A DNA stretch of 64,000 nt from a virus (IMGVR_UViG_3300014502_000004:1-64000), one strand, 5' to 3'; numbered from the stretch's first letter, positions 31,763 to 40,080 are shown. A program made the numbers and translations. The notes: generated by a model not told the origin, from the sequence alone.

Positions 31763-31971
31763 ACATCTCTTATGAGACTTTGAAGAGGATCGAGGCACAA
31801 CTAGATCGTCTAGAGGGGCTTATACCCAATGCTGGCCACAAAGATTGTCAACACAGGGAAGCATGGCTTTTGGCAGGTTGGAGACCAAATGACATTGGGG
31901 ACAATTGGATCAATCTCCATGGTGATGAGATTACTTATGCAACAGTTTTAGCCACAATGCCAAAGCATTGA
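31759..31971 (+). CDS. Small hypothetical protein
   Basis: 70 residues, ATGA-coupled. A helical start (LKRIEAQLDRLEGLIPN) is followed by a His/Cys-containing part. Not recognised. Confidence 0.5.
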   Translation: MNISYETLKRIEAQLDRLEGLIPNAGHKDCQHREAWLLAGWRPNDIGDNWINLHGDEITYATVLATMPKH

Positions 31972-31980
31972 TTATTGGTC

Positions 31981-32484
31981 ATGTATATCATAAATACAGA
32001 TGCAAGTATTGAGCCCTGCAATCCAGGTGGAGTAATGGCATGGGCTTTCATCGTTCGCAGTATTGGTAAAGAGAAAGGTGAGATCTATAGGGCTTCAGGT
32101 ATTTCAGGGAGAGGACCAGAGACAACTAATAATATATCAGAGTACCTTGCAGTGATTGCTGCTATTCTGTGGCTACTTAAGATGCCAGAGGAGAAACGTC
32201 AACCTGTGATCATACAGTCTGACTCACAGCTCATCGTGAAACAATGCTCTGGTGTGTGGGATTGCAAGGATGAGGAGCTTCGCAAACTACACAAGCTGGT
32301 CTTGGCTGGTGTGAACAGGTTTGGCAAGTCAATTACATTCAAATGGATACCACGAGACAAGAACGCTGAGGCCGACGAGCTATCACGTAATCCATACAAC
32401 AATAATGAAGTACAAGAAGAGATTAAAGCAATACACGAGCATAAGTTTGAAGAGAACTATAAAGACGACGATCTGTCCTGGTGA
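31981..32484 (+). CDS. rnhA: Ribonuclease HI-like protein
   Basis: 167 residues. The four acidic sites of RNase HI are seen in NTDAS, ISEYLAV, QSDSQLIV and KNAEADELS. The enzyme would remove RNA from RNA-DNA hybrids such as primers. ATG 31981 is used rather than TTG 31975. Confidence 0.85.
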   Translation: MYIINTDASIEPCNPGGVMAWAFIVRSIGKEKGEIYRASGISGRGPETTNNISEYLAVIAAILWLLKMPEEKRQPVIIQSDSQLIVKQCSGVWDCKDEELRKLHKLVLAGVNRFGKSITFKWIPRDKNAEADELSRNPYNNNEVQEEIKAIHEHKFEENYKDDDLSW

Positions 32485-32487
32485 TTT

Positions 32488-32748
32488 GTGCCTAAAGAAC
32501 CATGCCACAAGCCTAAGCCTTTTGAATATGGTTCAGTTAATGATTCGCGTGGCAAGTTCATGCGGAAACTTGAGAAGGTCAAGAAGGCTATCATACGGGC
32601 AGCCAAAGGCAGAGTGTGTGGGGACTGCAAGTTTTACTTCAGATTTGGATGCTCCAAGTTCAGTAGTGAGATGACAGGATCAGACCTGGAGTGCCATGAG
32701 ACCAGCGTGGCCTGCAAGAGCTTTGAGGTACACGACAGTACCCCTTGA
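32488..32748 (+). CDS. Small cysteine-rich basic protein
   Basis: 86 residues from GTG 32488. CGDCKFYFRFGCSKF and CHETSVAC suggest a zinc site. The end overlaps the TTGACTT element at 32745. The weak ribosome site makes the start uncertain. Confidence 0.5.
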   Translation: MPKEPCHKPKPFEYGSVNDSRGKFMRKLEKVKKAIIRAAKGRVCGDCKFYFRFGCSKFSSEMTGSDLECHETSVACKSFEVHDSTP

Positions 32749-32780
32749 CTTCCTACTTATCTAATGTTACACCTGTTACA
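32745..32780 (+). promoter_or_regulatory. TTGACTT ... GTTACA-cct-GTTACA element, copy 2
   Basis: TTGACTT (32745-32751), 14 bases, GTTACACCTGTTACA (32766-32780). It matches copy 1 at 3506-3542 apart from one base of spacing. TTGACT to TGTTACACC is 17 bases. It lies 16 bases before the terminase-small-like gene. Confidence 0.55.
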
Positions 32781-32795
32781 TAGGGTGCAACGTAA

Positions 32796-33500
32796 ATGTC
32801 CAGAACTCCAGTCAAATCCAAGCCCATTGCATCTCGCTCCATAGCTGGTCCACAGCTGGTCAACATACCCAAAAAGAAGCCCTCTGGGATCAAACCAGCC
32901 AAGGCTTCTAGAGAAGAGATTGAAGATCGCAGAAAGCAAGTTGGCCGATTGAGAATGCGTGGTCTAGGCTATCGCTCCATTGCTAAGCTTCTAGGTGTTG
33001 GTTTCATGACCGTGAAGCGTGACCTTGAAGCCATACGTGAGGATAACAAGAAACGAGTTAGTGCTTTTGAACAAGAGCAACATTTAGGTGAGAGTCTTTC
33101 GGTGTTTGAAGAGTGTGAACTAAGAGCTTGGCAGGATTACCACGAGGCTGGAGCCGGGACCATACAACGCAAACACTTCCTCGACACTATACAGGATGCT
33201 AGAAACAATCAGATCAAACTACTGACTGATGTTGGGCTCATTAGCAAAGAGCCTGCAAAGGTCGATGTGAGAGTTAGATCTGAATTGATACAGCATTGGT
33301 CGCCAGAGGCACAGGCTTTAGTTGCTATGGCGATCCTCAAGTCCAAACTACCAGCTGCAGCAGAACCGATACCAGATAGAAATTTGATTGAAGCTCACTC
33401 AAACAATGTAATTGATATAGAGGAAGAATCAGATGCCACCGAAGAGCCAGTCATTCCAGCAACCCAAGCTGCCCCTGCTGCTGGCTCACCTCACGAGTGA
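32796..33500 (+). CDS. Terminase small subunit-like HTH protein
   Basis: 234 residues. A basic N-terminus precedes an HTH (MRGLGYRSIAKLLGVGFMTVKRDLEAI, about 50-76). The central helical region and Pro/Ala tail resemble small terminase-type DNA-recognition proteins. It lies 1.5 kb after terL, which supports but does not prove the assignment; a transcription regulator is the alternative. Confidence 0.45.
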   Translation: MSRTPVKSKPIASRSIAGPQLVNIPKKKPSGIKPAKASREEIEDRRKQVGRLRMRGLGYRSIAKLLGVGFMTVKRDLEAIREDNKKRVSAFEQEQHLGESLSVFEECELRAWQDYHEAGAGTIQRKHFLDTIQDARNNQIKLLTDVGLISKEPAKVDVRVRSELIQHWSPEAQALVAMAILKSKLPAAAEPIPDRNLIEAHSNNVIDIEEESDATEEPVIPATQAAPAAGSPHE

Positions 33501-34035
33501 GCTGAAGAAGTCTGGCATTCATGTTACCAATCTGACTCTGGATAGCACCAGAGATCCCCATACCCATGTTGCTAAGAATACTCTACACCTAGAGCTTGTG
33601 CTGATCAAACTCGATCCGTTAGCACCTACGTACATTTCTCACAACTATCGTTGTCAAATGAATGTTGATCTAGTCAAGTACGAAATACCACAACAATCAA
33701 TGTCACTCGTACCACTTGTGTCGATTCCTCTCATGAAGCCAGGCGAAATGGTTGATCGAGTAGTCGACCCAAACAAGTTGGCTGGTTGGATGCCACCAAA
33801 GATCGACATGAAAGGAAAGCCTCTCACAGAAGAGGACATGGAAGAGGCAATCCGATTGGCGGCTGGACAGGAGCCATATTCAGACCCACGCTATAGTAGC
33901 TACATACCAGCCAAATCTACACATCACTGTGATGGTACTAATGTGAAAGCAAAGCCTAAGAAGAAGCCACCTAAGCGTACTGATACATACTGGAACATAC
34001 GTGGCAAACCAAAGACCACAAAGCCAGCAAAGTAA
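33433..34035 (+). CDS. Hypothetical protein
   Basis: 200 residues, overlapping the previous gene by 68 bases in another frame; AGGAAG is seven bases before ATG 33433. Pro- and Lys-rich tail. The DNA becomes A/C-rich and G-poor here, the beginning of the trend that peaks at 35-36 kb. Not recognised. Confidence 0.55.
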   Translation: MPPKSQSFQQPKLPLLLAHLTSELKKSGIHVTNLTLDSTRDPHTHVAKNTLHLELVLIKLDPLAPTYISHNYRCQMNVDLVKYEIPQQSMSLVPLVSIPLMKPGEMVDRVVDPNKLAGWMPPKIDMKGKPLTEEDMEEAIRLAAGQEPYSDPRYSSYIPAKSTHHCDGTNVKAKPKKKPPKRTDTYWNIRGKPKTTKPAK

Positions 34036-34039
34036 ACCA

Positions 34040-34603
34040 ATGCGTGGCTTCAAACGTGGTGATCGTGTGCAGGTGCGCGGAGGCAGCGTGCTGCTTGGGG
34101 CATACGGTACAGTCGTGTCGGATGCAGGTCGAGGCTATGGCAAGGTGGACGTGATATTCCATGGTCATCCCAGACCACGATTGATGGATGCTTCACGATT
34201 GGTGGTGACTGAGGAATCAACACCAACTAGAGAAGATGAAATGAAGGCATTACTGGCCAATCTACCACAGCCAGTGAAGCCTGTGAGCATACTATCTCCG
34301 CTCAACAGTGGTCCAACTCCACAACCAACAAAGCCATACACAGTAGCACCTAAGACACAATGGCAAATAGACAACGAGAATAGAGAACGCGAGCAAGCAA
34401 AAGTAACTCGTGAAGCAAGAGAGAAGCAGGTAGCTACATACAAGCAAGCCAAGGTCAAAGCCAAGGAAGTGCTGGCACGATTGAAGGAAGCATACCCCAC
34501 ACAAGCTGACTTAGATCGTGAGGAAGCATTCATACACATGAACTATGAAGTGTGGAAACGAAAGAACAAAGAACGATTGCAGCACGCCTATTGGAGCAAA
34601 TGA
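34040..34603 (+). CDS. KOW-like domain protein with helical tail
   Basis: 187 residues. The first 60 residues (KRGDRVQVRGGSVLLGAYGTVV) look like a KOW/SH3-type barrel. The remainder is a charged helix rich in Lys and Glu. Related barrels occur in the products at 34728 and 38646. Function unknown. Confidence 0.55.
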   Translation: MRGFKRGDRVQVRGGSVLLGAYGTVVSDAGRGYGKVDVIFHGHPRPRLMDASRLVVTEESTPTREDEMKALLANLPQPVKPVSILSPLNSGPTPQPTKPYTVAPKTQWQIDNENREREQAKVTREAREKQVATYKQAKVKAKEVLARLKEAYPTQADLDREEAFIHMNYEVWKRKNKERLQHAYWSK

Positions 34604-34605
34604 AC

Positions 34606-34724
34606 ATGAAAGTTATCTACATTGCAGGTCCATTCCGAGACAAGCAAGGATTGATCGTACAATGCAATCAGCAATGGCTGCGACAGAGGAAATGGCTAAC
34701 AGAGCGACAAAGTTGCGAGGGTGA
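34606..34724 (+). pseudogene. Frameshifted remnant of a DUF4406-like (deoxyribosyltransferase-fold) gene
   Basis: Frame 1 from ATG 34606 reads MKVIYIAGPFRDKQGLIVQ, the start of DUF4406/nucleoside 2-deoxyribosyltransferase-like proteins. The matching continuation, SAMAATEEMANRATKLRG, is in another frame and stops at 34724. So there is a frameshift around 34650-34665, and the rest of the gene is missing. This is decay at the edge of the CATACA repeat region. Confidence 0.6.
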
Positions 34725-34727
34725 TTC

Positions 34728-35897
34728 ATGTCATACAAGATAGGTAAATTGCCACTAATACAAGTCAAGACAGAGTTTGAAGAGCACAACACTACACTGA
34801 AGGACACAATAAACAAAGCCATACATGCAGCGATGCTCAAAGGGTATCAGCCAACTATTCCGGCTCCCCAAAGGGTATCAACGCCTCCTAACTATCCAAA
34901 TCCACCACTACATACAACTCAATTAGAGGTGGGCAGAGTAGTGATATACAAGCCATACCCAAACAGTGTTGAAGAGCATACAGCAACGATTGTTGCAGGC
35001 CCATTTGATACACCATATGGTAAGTCTGACCCGGGATGGCAGATTAGACCAAACCATGGTGGCTCACCATACACGGTCCCACAAAGCAAGCTAATACTAA
35101 CACCAACACCATACATACAAGCTTCAACACCACGAACGCCAGAGCAGCAAGACAAGATAACACAAATCATACAGTTAATGCAGAACGGTCTCATTACAAA
35201 GGAGAAGGCAACAGAGCTTCTAAAGCCGCTTGGCTATTTCTTCACTCTGCCGCCTGCCATACCAGCCGAACCAGCTCCACAAGCCACCATACAAGCCCCC
35301 CAGAAGCCCCCACAAGCCACGCAAGCCATACATACAAGCCCGCTCACCGCTCGGGTGAAGCAAAGGGCTTTGAGAGCCTTTTGGGGCGCCGCAGAGGTTT
35401 CTAGAAACAAAGGCATACATACACAAGCCGCTTTAAAAGCCACATCTGAATGCCCCGGCTTAGACCATTTAAAAGCCGCCATACAAGCCACGAAAGCTCC
35501 ACATACAACTAACTCACAGGACATACGCAATCTAATAGCCCAATACCATGACCATACACTAAACACTTACCCGTTCCCATGTGGGTCAATCATACAAGTC
35601 GCACTCGATGCTTTGAATCCAGCTCAGCTTAATATCGAGGCCCGTGTGCTATTCGATTACCTGCAACGGATATCTTGCCAACTAGGTTACTACATACATA
35701 CTTCATTTGAGGAAACATCTAAGATTGGTGCCGAGGAATTGATTCGAAGGATAGAAGATTACCTCACACCATACATCCAAAATTGTCTATGTGGCCCACT
35801 TTACGGCATACCAATTGAGATAACCATACAATGGCACCTTCACGTTTTCGATCATGCAAGCGAAGTTCTGCAGGTCAAGCTATCGACGAACCACTAG
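34728..35897 (+). CDS. Repeat-laden hypothetical protein with barrel domain
   Basis: 389 residues; GAGGG precedes ATG 34728. Residues about 60-130 (VGRVVIYKPYP...ATIVAGPFDTPYG) resemble the barrel in the 38646 product. After that the protein is shaped by the underlying CATACA/AAGCC repeats, giving IHT, IQA and TIQ runs (QATIQAPQKPPQATQAIHT). It may be translated, but the strange codon choice suggests the DNA repeats matter more than the protein. Its last third lacks visible domains. Confidence 0.5.
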   Translation: MSYKIGKLPLIQVKTEFEEHNTTLKDTINKAIHAAMLKGYQPTIPAPQRVSTPPNYPNPPLHTTQLEVGRVVIYKPYPNSVEEHTATIVAGPFDTPYGKSDPGWQIRPNHGGSPYTVPQSKLILTPTPYIQASTPRTPEQQDKITQIIQLMQNGLITKEKATELLKPLGYFFTLPPAIPAEPAPQATIQAPQKPPQATQAIHTSPLTARVKQRALRAFWGAAEVSRNKGIHTQAALKATSECPGLDHLKAAIQATKAPHTTNSQDIRNLIAQYHDHTLNTYPFPCGSIIQVALDALNPAQLNIEARVLFDYLQRISCQLGYYIHTSFEETSKIGAEELIRRIEDYLTPYIQNCLCGPLYGIPIEITIQWHLHVFDHASEVLQVKLSTNH

Positions 35898-36319
35898 AAG
35901 ATCATCTGTCGTCTTACCACATACACTCACATACACGCTCTGCCATCACATACAAGCACCACTACAATCGAGCAGTACAAGCCGTCAATTACCTTCACCA
36001 TACAAGGTCTCTGTCGCTAGCTTGTCGAACCGGGTTTCAAGCTCCGGCCCTTCTCATACAAGGTCATACAATAGAATCTAGAATCTTCACTGATCTTGAA
36101 GATCTTAATCATCTTCCATACATACATAATCGTCACTCTCACTACGAACGATAAAAGCCACAAGCTAGTTCACCATACAAGCCGTCAAAGCATCGGCACC
36201 ATACATACACTAGTCGTTTCAAGCTTGAACTGTTACTTTGCTTCACTCGATACACCATACATACAAGTCCAATCATACAGTAAGACAAAGCGAAGTAAAT
36301 CCCCCATCATACATACATG
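34818..36319 (+). repeat. Dispersed CATACA / CATACATACAAGCC repeats
   Basis: More than 30 copies of CATACA occur on the + strand between 34820 and 36320, many extended to CATACATACAAG(C/T)CC, for example near 35110, 35330, 35413, 35480, 36173, 36199 and 36254. They run through a coding gene and on into noncoding DNA without change. The strand is rich in A and C and poor in G. Only scattered single copies are seen elsewhere in the window. Confidence 0.85.
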
Positions 36320-37109
36320 CATTCGCATTGCATAACGAATTGCATACGACATTGCAAAGCATCGCATTAGAGCACATTACAGAGCAAGCTCTTTCACAAG
36401 TCAAAAGCATCGCATTAGGTCGCATTGCATTGCCAGTCTAAGGGGCTACCTCAGGAGACAAGGACAGAACAGAGTCAAAGGAGAGACAAGCTCCACACCA
36501 GTCAAGGGAAGAAGAGCAGAGACAAGGGAGCGAAGGACACAAGCCTACCAGGGCAAGCTCCACAAGCAAGGAAGCAAGGCAAGCCTTCCTCCATGAGAGA
36601 CAAGACAAGGAAGGCCACTAGAAGGCAAGCCAGGGTTATTGAGAGCCCATTCTATTCGGTCCAGAGCTATCCTCTAGACTATCCTCCTCAATTGGCCCCA
36701 AGAGCCAGAGCGATTCACCCTCTCACGCGAGGGTGGGGGTCTGATAAGCACGTCAGGCCCTAGACCACCCTTAGCCACAGGACTTCCCAAGAGATGGTGG
36801 TTTTTAATAGGTTTACCCTGTTGGCCAGACCAGGATGACCCTTTAAATGCAGCTCCTGGTAACCCACTTTAAATGCCCCTACCCACGAATTCCCTAAAAG
36901 CACCCTTTCGTTTGGGCCAGAAAATATAATGTAGATTTTATTGTGATTTTGTTCTGCTAATAAAGATGGTTTTAATATGATATTCTAGAATCGTCATGTG
37001 CAGAAGGAATGCACATCTAGAATCTTGATGAGTTATTTAAATAGCGATGCCCAGGAACTTGAATAAGCGATATCGGTTCTTAAAGGTAGGTCACCCCCAG
37101 AGGAAATGC
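35898..37109. other. Long noncoding region
   Basis: About 1.2 kb with no credible gene; open frames here are repeat-driven. 35898-36320 continues the CATACA repeats. 36325-36435 has GCATT-type repeats (CATCGCATTAG twice). 36440-36630 is rich in GAGACAAG. A hairpin ACCCTC/GAGGGT lies near 36718-36735. CTTTAAATGC occurs near 36841 and with one change near 36869. 36920-37080 is A/T-rich. It could be a replication origin or packaging-related region. Confidence 0.5.
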
Positions 37110-37140
37110 TGTAAAACGATGGGTTGGGTTGTACTATAGG
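37110..37140 (+). promoter_or_regulatory. Phage-type bipartite promoter, copy 2
   Basis: TGTAAAA (37110-37116), 12 bases, TTGTACTATAGG (37129-37140). It sits at the end of the long noncoding region, about 16 bases before the first gene of the 37-44 kb block. Confidence 0.8.
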
Positions 37141-37155
37141 GTCTGGAGAGTAGAC

Positions 37156-37569
37156 ATGACTAGGAATACGAAGATACTAGGGATTTCAGTGAGCCGGTTG
37201 AGGAGGGTTCGATGCTACCTGACCCTGAAGGGAGCCCACAGGCTAAGTGCCTGCTCGCCTGCCATGAAGCAGTGGAAGAGAGAGGGGTGGGGGAAGATAG
37301 AGGCAGGATGGATTCTGGAGAGGTTCATCAAACACTGCCCATGGTGTTTTGCCACGAACGCTCATGATTTACTGAATAGATGTAGATGGGGTAACGGGGG
37401 TAGAGATTATAGATGGCTTGAAGGTACTGACCTATGCACCTGCGAAAACTGGGGTAACAGGAACATGGTTGAGAGAGCCAGCAAAGCTGAGAAAGAGAAG
37501 CTCACTTTGCTATTGAGAGCTGTCATTATCAGGGCAAGTGAGAGTCTTGTAGATGAGCCGGACCTGTGA
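37156..37569 (+). CDS. Hypothetical Cys/Trp-rich protein
   Basis: 137 residues from ATG 37156 after GGAGAG. CPWCFATNAHDLLNRCRWG and CTCENWG suggest a zinc-binding domain. It is the first gene after phage promoter copy 2. Not recognised. Confidence 0.6.
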   Translation: MTRNTKILGISVSRLRRVRCYLTLKGAHRLSACSPAMKQWKREGWGKIEAGWILERFIKHCPWCFATNAHDLLNRCRWGNGGRDYRWLEGTDLCTCENWGNRNMVERASKAEKEKLTLLLRAVIIRASESLVDEPDL

Positions 37570-37580
37570 GGATGAGACAG

Positions 37581-37898
37581 ATGAAGATCTACAAGTACGA
37601 ATTGAAGAGAGACTATGGGAAACAGATCATCATCATGCCGGCTACTTCTATTCCTTTCAGTTTTGGCCATGACCCAACAGGTCAGATTTGTGTCTGGGCT
37701 CATGTTGAAGAACCTAACTTCAAAAATGGTGATGCCCCTCAGATGGAGCATGTCTTCTTTGTGGGTCTGACAGGACAGGATGGACCTGAGCTTCCAGGGG
37801 ATATTCTGCGGCGATCCCTGGTGAATCTTGGAACCGTGAACGATGGTGGTTTCATGCTTCATTGTTTCTACCTTGGACGAAGAGAGAAACAGGGATGA
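37581..37898 (+). CDS. Conserved small phage protein (DUF7352-like)
   Basis: 105 residues from ATG 37581. The pattern MKIYKYELKRDYGKQIIIMPA...VWAHVEEP ending GGFMLHCFYLG resembles a small beta-rich phage family recalled as DUF7352. ATG 37572 is an alternative start. Confidence 0.5.
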   Translation: MKIYKYELKRDYGKQIIIMPATSIPFSFGHDPTGQICVWAHVEEPNFKNGDAPQMEHVFFVGLTGQDGPELPGDILRRSLVNLGTVNDGGFMLHCFYLGRREKQG

Positions 37899-38173
37899 GA
37901 AGCTTGGTTTTGATGCTACTCGTCACTCAACCCGTGATCAAAGAGTACGATTGCGGGAAGCCCATCTATGACGAAGATGCTACCTGCGTGAAGATCTGCA
38001 TGAACCAACTCAAGAAGAAGGTTTATGCCGTGAAGCCTTTGTCCTGGCCAGTCACAGATGCAGAGAAAGAAGCTGTTCCTCAAGGCAGGGTCTGCGCCTG
38101 CTACACGGAGCGAGTGCTGATTGTCGATGGAATTGTGCCAACGTCTGAGATGCCACCAGAGGTGATCAAATGA
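37895..38173 (+). CDS. Small Cys-containing protein with hydrophobic N-terminus
   Basis: 92 residues. MRSLVLMLLVTQPVIKEYDCGK could be a short signal or anchor sequence, followed by six cysteines, which would suit an exported disulfide protein. Alternatively the start is an internal strand. ATGA overlaps on both sides. Confidence 0.5.
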   Translation: MRSLVLMLLVTQPVIKEYDCGKPIYDEDATCVKICMNQLKKKVYAVKPLSWPVTDAEKEAVPQGRVCACYTERVLIVDGIVPTSEMPPEVIK

Positions 38174-38283
38174 GAGCCTGCGAGAAGTGCCATGGTCCAG
38201 GCCCCTGTCTCTGGTCCAATGACCACCAAGACTACGGAGAGAGAGATGAAGTGCCACGCTGGGATGGAGACCCCAAGAAATGA
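38170..38283 (+). CDS. Small 37-residue Cys-containing peptide
   Basis: ATG 38170 to TGA 38283 (MRACEKCHGPGPCLWSNDHQ...). CEKC and a later C suggest a metal site. It shares ATGA at both ends, in keeping with real coupled genes here. Confidence 0.5.
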   Translation: MRACEKCHGPGPCLWSNDHQDYGERDEVPRWDGDPKK

Positions 38284-38483
38284 AGTCCCTGGAAGAGATA
38301 GCCAGGGAGGCAGTCTGGCAAGTTCCAGCCTTCCGGAGCGCGGTCCGGGACCGTATTTTCCAGCTCTGGAAGCTAGGGTCTGAGGCCAGAAAACAGGGTC
38401 AAATTGAGCAGGCTGACGACCTGTTCAGGGAGGCAGCCGAGCTGACGGCTGCCTGGCAGATCTACAGCCCGGAGGAGCTGTGA
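38280..38483 (+). CDS. Small helical protein
   Basis: 67 residues, mostly one or two charged helices (SLEEIAREAVWQVPAFRSAVRDRIFQLWKLG). Function unknown; coupled on both sides. Confidence 0.5.
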   Translation: MKSLEEIAREAVWQVPAFRSAVRDRIFQLWKLGSEARKQGQIEQADDLFREAAELTAAWQIYSPEEL

Positions 38484-38668
38484 TGGACACCAGATACGGG
38501 GTGATGAAGACCGAGTGCTGGCCCTGTGAGTGGTACGGAGGTCCGATCTTCAACGGGCAGAAGGTCAGCAACTGGACCTGCTACTACTGGCGAACCTGGA
38601 ACGAGGCTCAGAGCTACTGTGACAAGATGAACAAGAGGCTGGACAATGATCATAGATCAGAAGTCTGA
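38483..38668 (+). CDS. Small Trp/Cys-rich protein
   Basis: 61 residues (MDTRYGVMKTECWPCEWYGG...CYYWRTW). Starts in a TGATG overlap and overlaps the next gene by 23 bases. Function unknown. Confidence 0.45.
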   Translation: MDTRYGVMKTECWPCEWYGGPIFNGQKVSNWTCYYWRTWNEAQSYCDKMNKRLDNDHRSEV

Positions 38669-39086
38669 TCTCAAGCTTCTCCGCAAGGCCATCAACTCCA
38701 GTCTTCGGATGGGTTGCATCGTCAACATGCCAGATGAGGACGAAGCTCGTCTGATTCGGATTCTGGTGGACATCGAAGATGAGCTGACAGGTCACAAGGA
38801 ACCAAAGTTCAAGATCGGTAGCAGAGTGAGTCATGGACCACCTCACAGCAAAGGACCAAGAAGGTTTGGTGGGATCGTGGAAGGACCATTTGATAACGGT
38901 CCTTATGGTCCGTCATGGAAAGTGGAGCTGCTACCTGACGATGATCATCCCAGAGAGATCATCAACGTACCTGAAGAACACTTGCAGCAGAGATGCAACT
39001 GCTGTGAGAGAGGCGATGAGTACAACGGATTTCACACAGGGCCTCATCTTTTCGAGTGCCCCAAACAATGTGCCTGTCACGACTAG
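38646..39086 (+). CDS. Barrel-domain protein with C-terminal Cys cluster
   Basis: 146 residues. The middle (KIGSRVSHGPPHSKGPRRFGGIVEGPFDNGPYG) resembles the barrel domain of the 34728 product. The end has CNCCERGDEYNGFHTGPHLFECPKQCACHD, likely zinc-binding. Function unknown. Confidence 0.55.
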   Translation: MIIDQKSDLKLLRKAINSSLRMGCIVNMPDEDEARLIRILVDIEDELTGHKEPKFKIGSRVSHGPPHSKGPRRFGGIVEGPFDNGPYGPSWKVELLPDDDHPREIINVPEEHLQQRCNCCERGDEYNGFHTGPHLFECPKQCACHD

Positions 39087-39092
39087 GAGATC

Positions 39093-39422
39093 ATGATGAA
39101 GATGCTTGACCCTGAGAACTTCGACCCAGCTACCAGAGCCTACCCCTTCCCTGATGGAGAGGTCTCTCCTGGGATCAGTGTCACCACGGACATTGTTGCC
39201 TTCCGTGGCCAGCGTGGACCCATCAAAGAGGTGGGTGCCAACGGGTGTCAGATCGATGACATGATCAAGTTCGCCCGTATGACCATCGAGGTCTTCAACA
39301 AGAAGTTCCCCTGTCGTGAGAATGCTCTGGCCATCACCAAGCTGGAGGAAGCCGAGATGTGGCTCCAGCGCAGGACAGAGAATCGGACGGCTCGAGGGGT
39401 CGAGGGTAGGAACGAGAAATGA
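39093..39422 (+). CDS. Acb2/Tad1-hairpin-like protein, candidate anti-defence sponge
   Basis: 109 residues. The pattern 'QRGPIKEVGANGCQIDDMI' followed by a helical hairpin 'CRENALAITKLEEAEMWLQRRTENRTARGVEG' fits the family I recall as the Acb2/Tad1 hairpin domain (DUF7681). Characterised members bind cyclic nucleotide or cADPR signals and block CBASS or Thoeris immunity. I assign by pattern memory only; the ligand is unknown. Three nearby ATG codons (39093, 39096, 39102) make the exact start uncertain. Confidence 0.5.
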   Translation: MMKMLDPENFDPATRAYPFPDGEVSPGISVTTDIVAFRGQRGPIKEVGANGCQIDDMIKFARMTIEVFNKKFPCRENALAITKLEEAEMWLQRRTENRTARGVEGRNEK

Positions 39423-39820
39423 CGACCAAGAAGGTTGTTCCCATGAATGATGAGCTGAAGAAGCAGTTGCCCAAGGAGAAGCTGACTGAACCTTGTCCAG
39501 TCAAGCTCTTCAACAACGTCGTGGATGCGGTGGCCACAGCAGCTCTGAGTCGCAGACCCCAGCTGATGGCAGCAGCCCTGAGTCAGATCACAGACCCCAA
39601 CATGCATTTGACTCATGAAGAGTCAGTGGCTGTTCTCAAGATCACCCAGGAGCTGATTGTTCAGTTGGAGGAGAAAGAGAACCAGAACCAGCTGCGGGCC
39701 ATGAACGAGAGGATCTTGACTCTGATGGAGAAGTATCGGAGTCTGGTGCCTGGCATGATCACCAACGCCTTCGATGAGATCACGGAGAAGCTCTGCGAGC
39801 CACTGCCAAAGGGGGTGTGA
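39419..39820 (+). CDS. Hypothetical helical protein
   Basis: 133 residues, strongly helical and charged, no recognised motif. ATGA-coupled to the Acb2-like gene, so it may be co-produced with it. Confidence 0.55.
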   Translation: MTTKKVVPMNDELKKQLPKEKLTEPCPVKLFNNVVDAVATAALSRRPQLMAAALSQITDPNMHLTHEESVAVLKITQELIVQLEEKENQNQLRAMNERILTLMEKYRSLVPGMITNAFDEITEKLCEPLPKGV

Positions 39821-39822
39821 AG

Positions 39823-40080
39823 ATGTGGTGGCTGTCTTTTGCTGATCCCGACAGACCTGAAGGCACCCAGTTCTTGGGTGCAGCCATCGTCAGAGCGATG
39901 AGTTTCCTGGAGGCAGTCCAGGTAGCCCATCATTTGGGGATCAACTCAGGTGGTGAGGTTCAGTCTCTGCAGATTCCTCCAGAGATGAAGATTCCTGAGA
40001 AGTGGATCGAACGCCTGCTCACCAAGGCAGAGTGCGAGGAGTTCGACACGGAGATGTTGAGTGCCCAAGTCCAACTGTGA
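39823..40080 (+). CDS. Conserved small phage protein
   Basis: 85 residues. MWWLSFADPDRPEGTQFLGAAIV and 'GINSGGEVQ' match a small protein widespread in phages, of unknown function (recalled). ATG 39823 is preferred over GTG 39817. Confidence 0.65.
   Translation: MWWLSFADPDRPEGTQFLGAAIVRAMSFLEAVQVAHHLGINSGGEVQSLQIPPEMKIPEKWIERLLTKAECEEFDTEMLSAQVQL

Noticed and set aside
36096-36763. Open frames in the repeat-rich noncoding region
   Set aside because: Their products are only translations of CATACA, GCATT and GAGACAAG repeats, with no ribosome sites or domain patterns.
34600-37109. CRISPR array for the CATACA repeats
   Set aside because: Units are too short and unevenly spaced, with no constant-length spacers and no cas genes.
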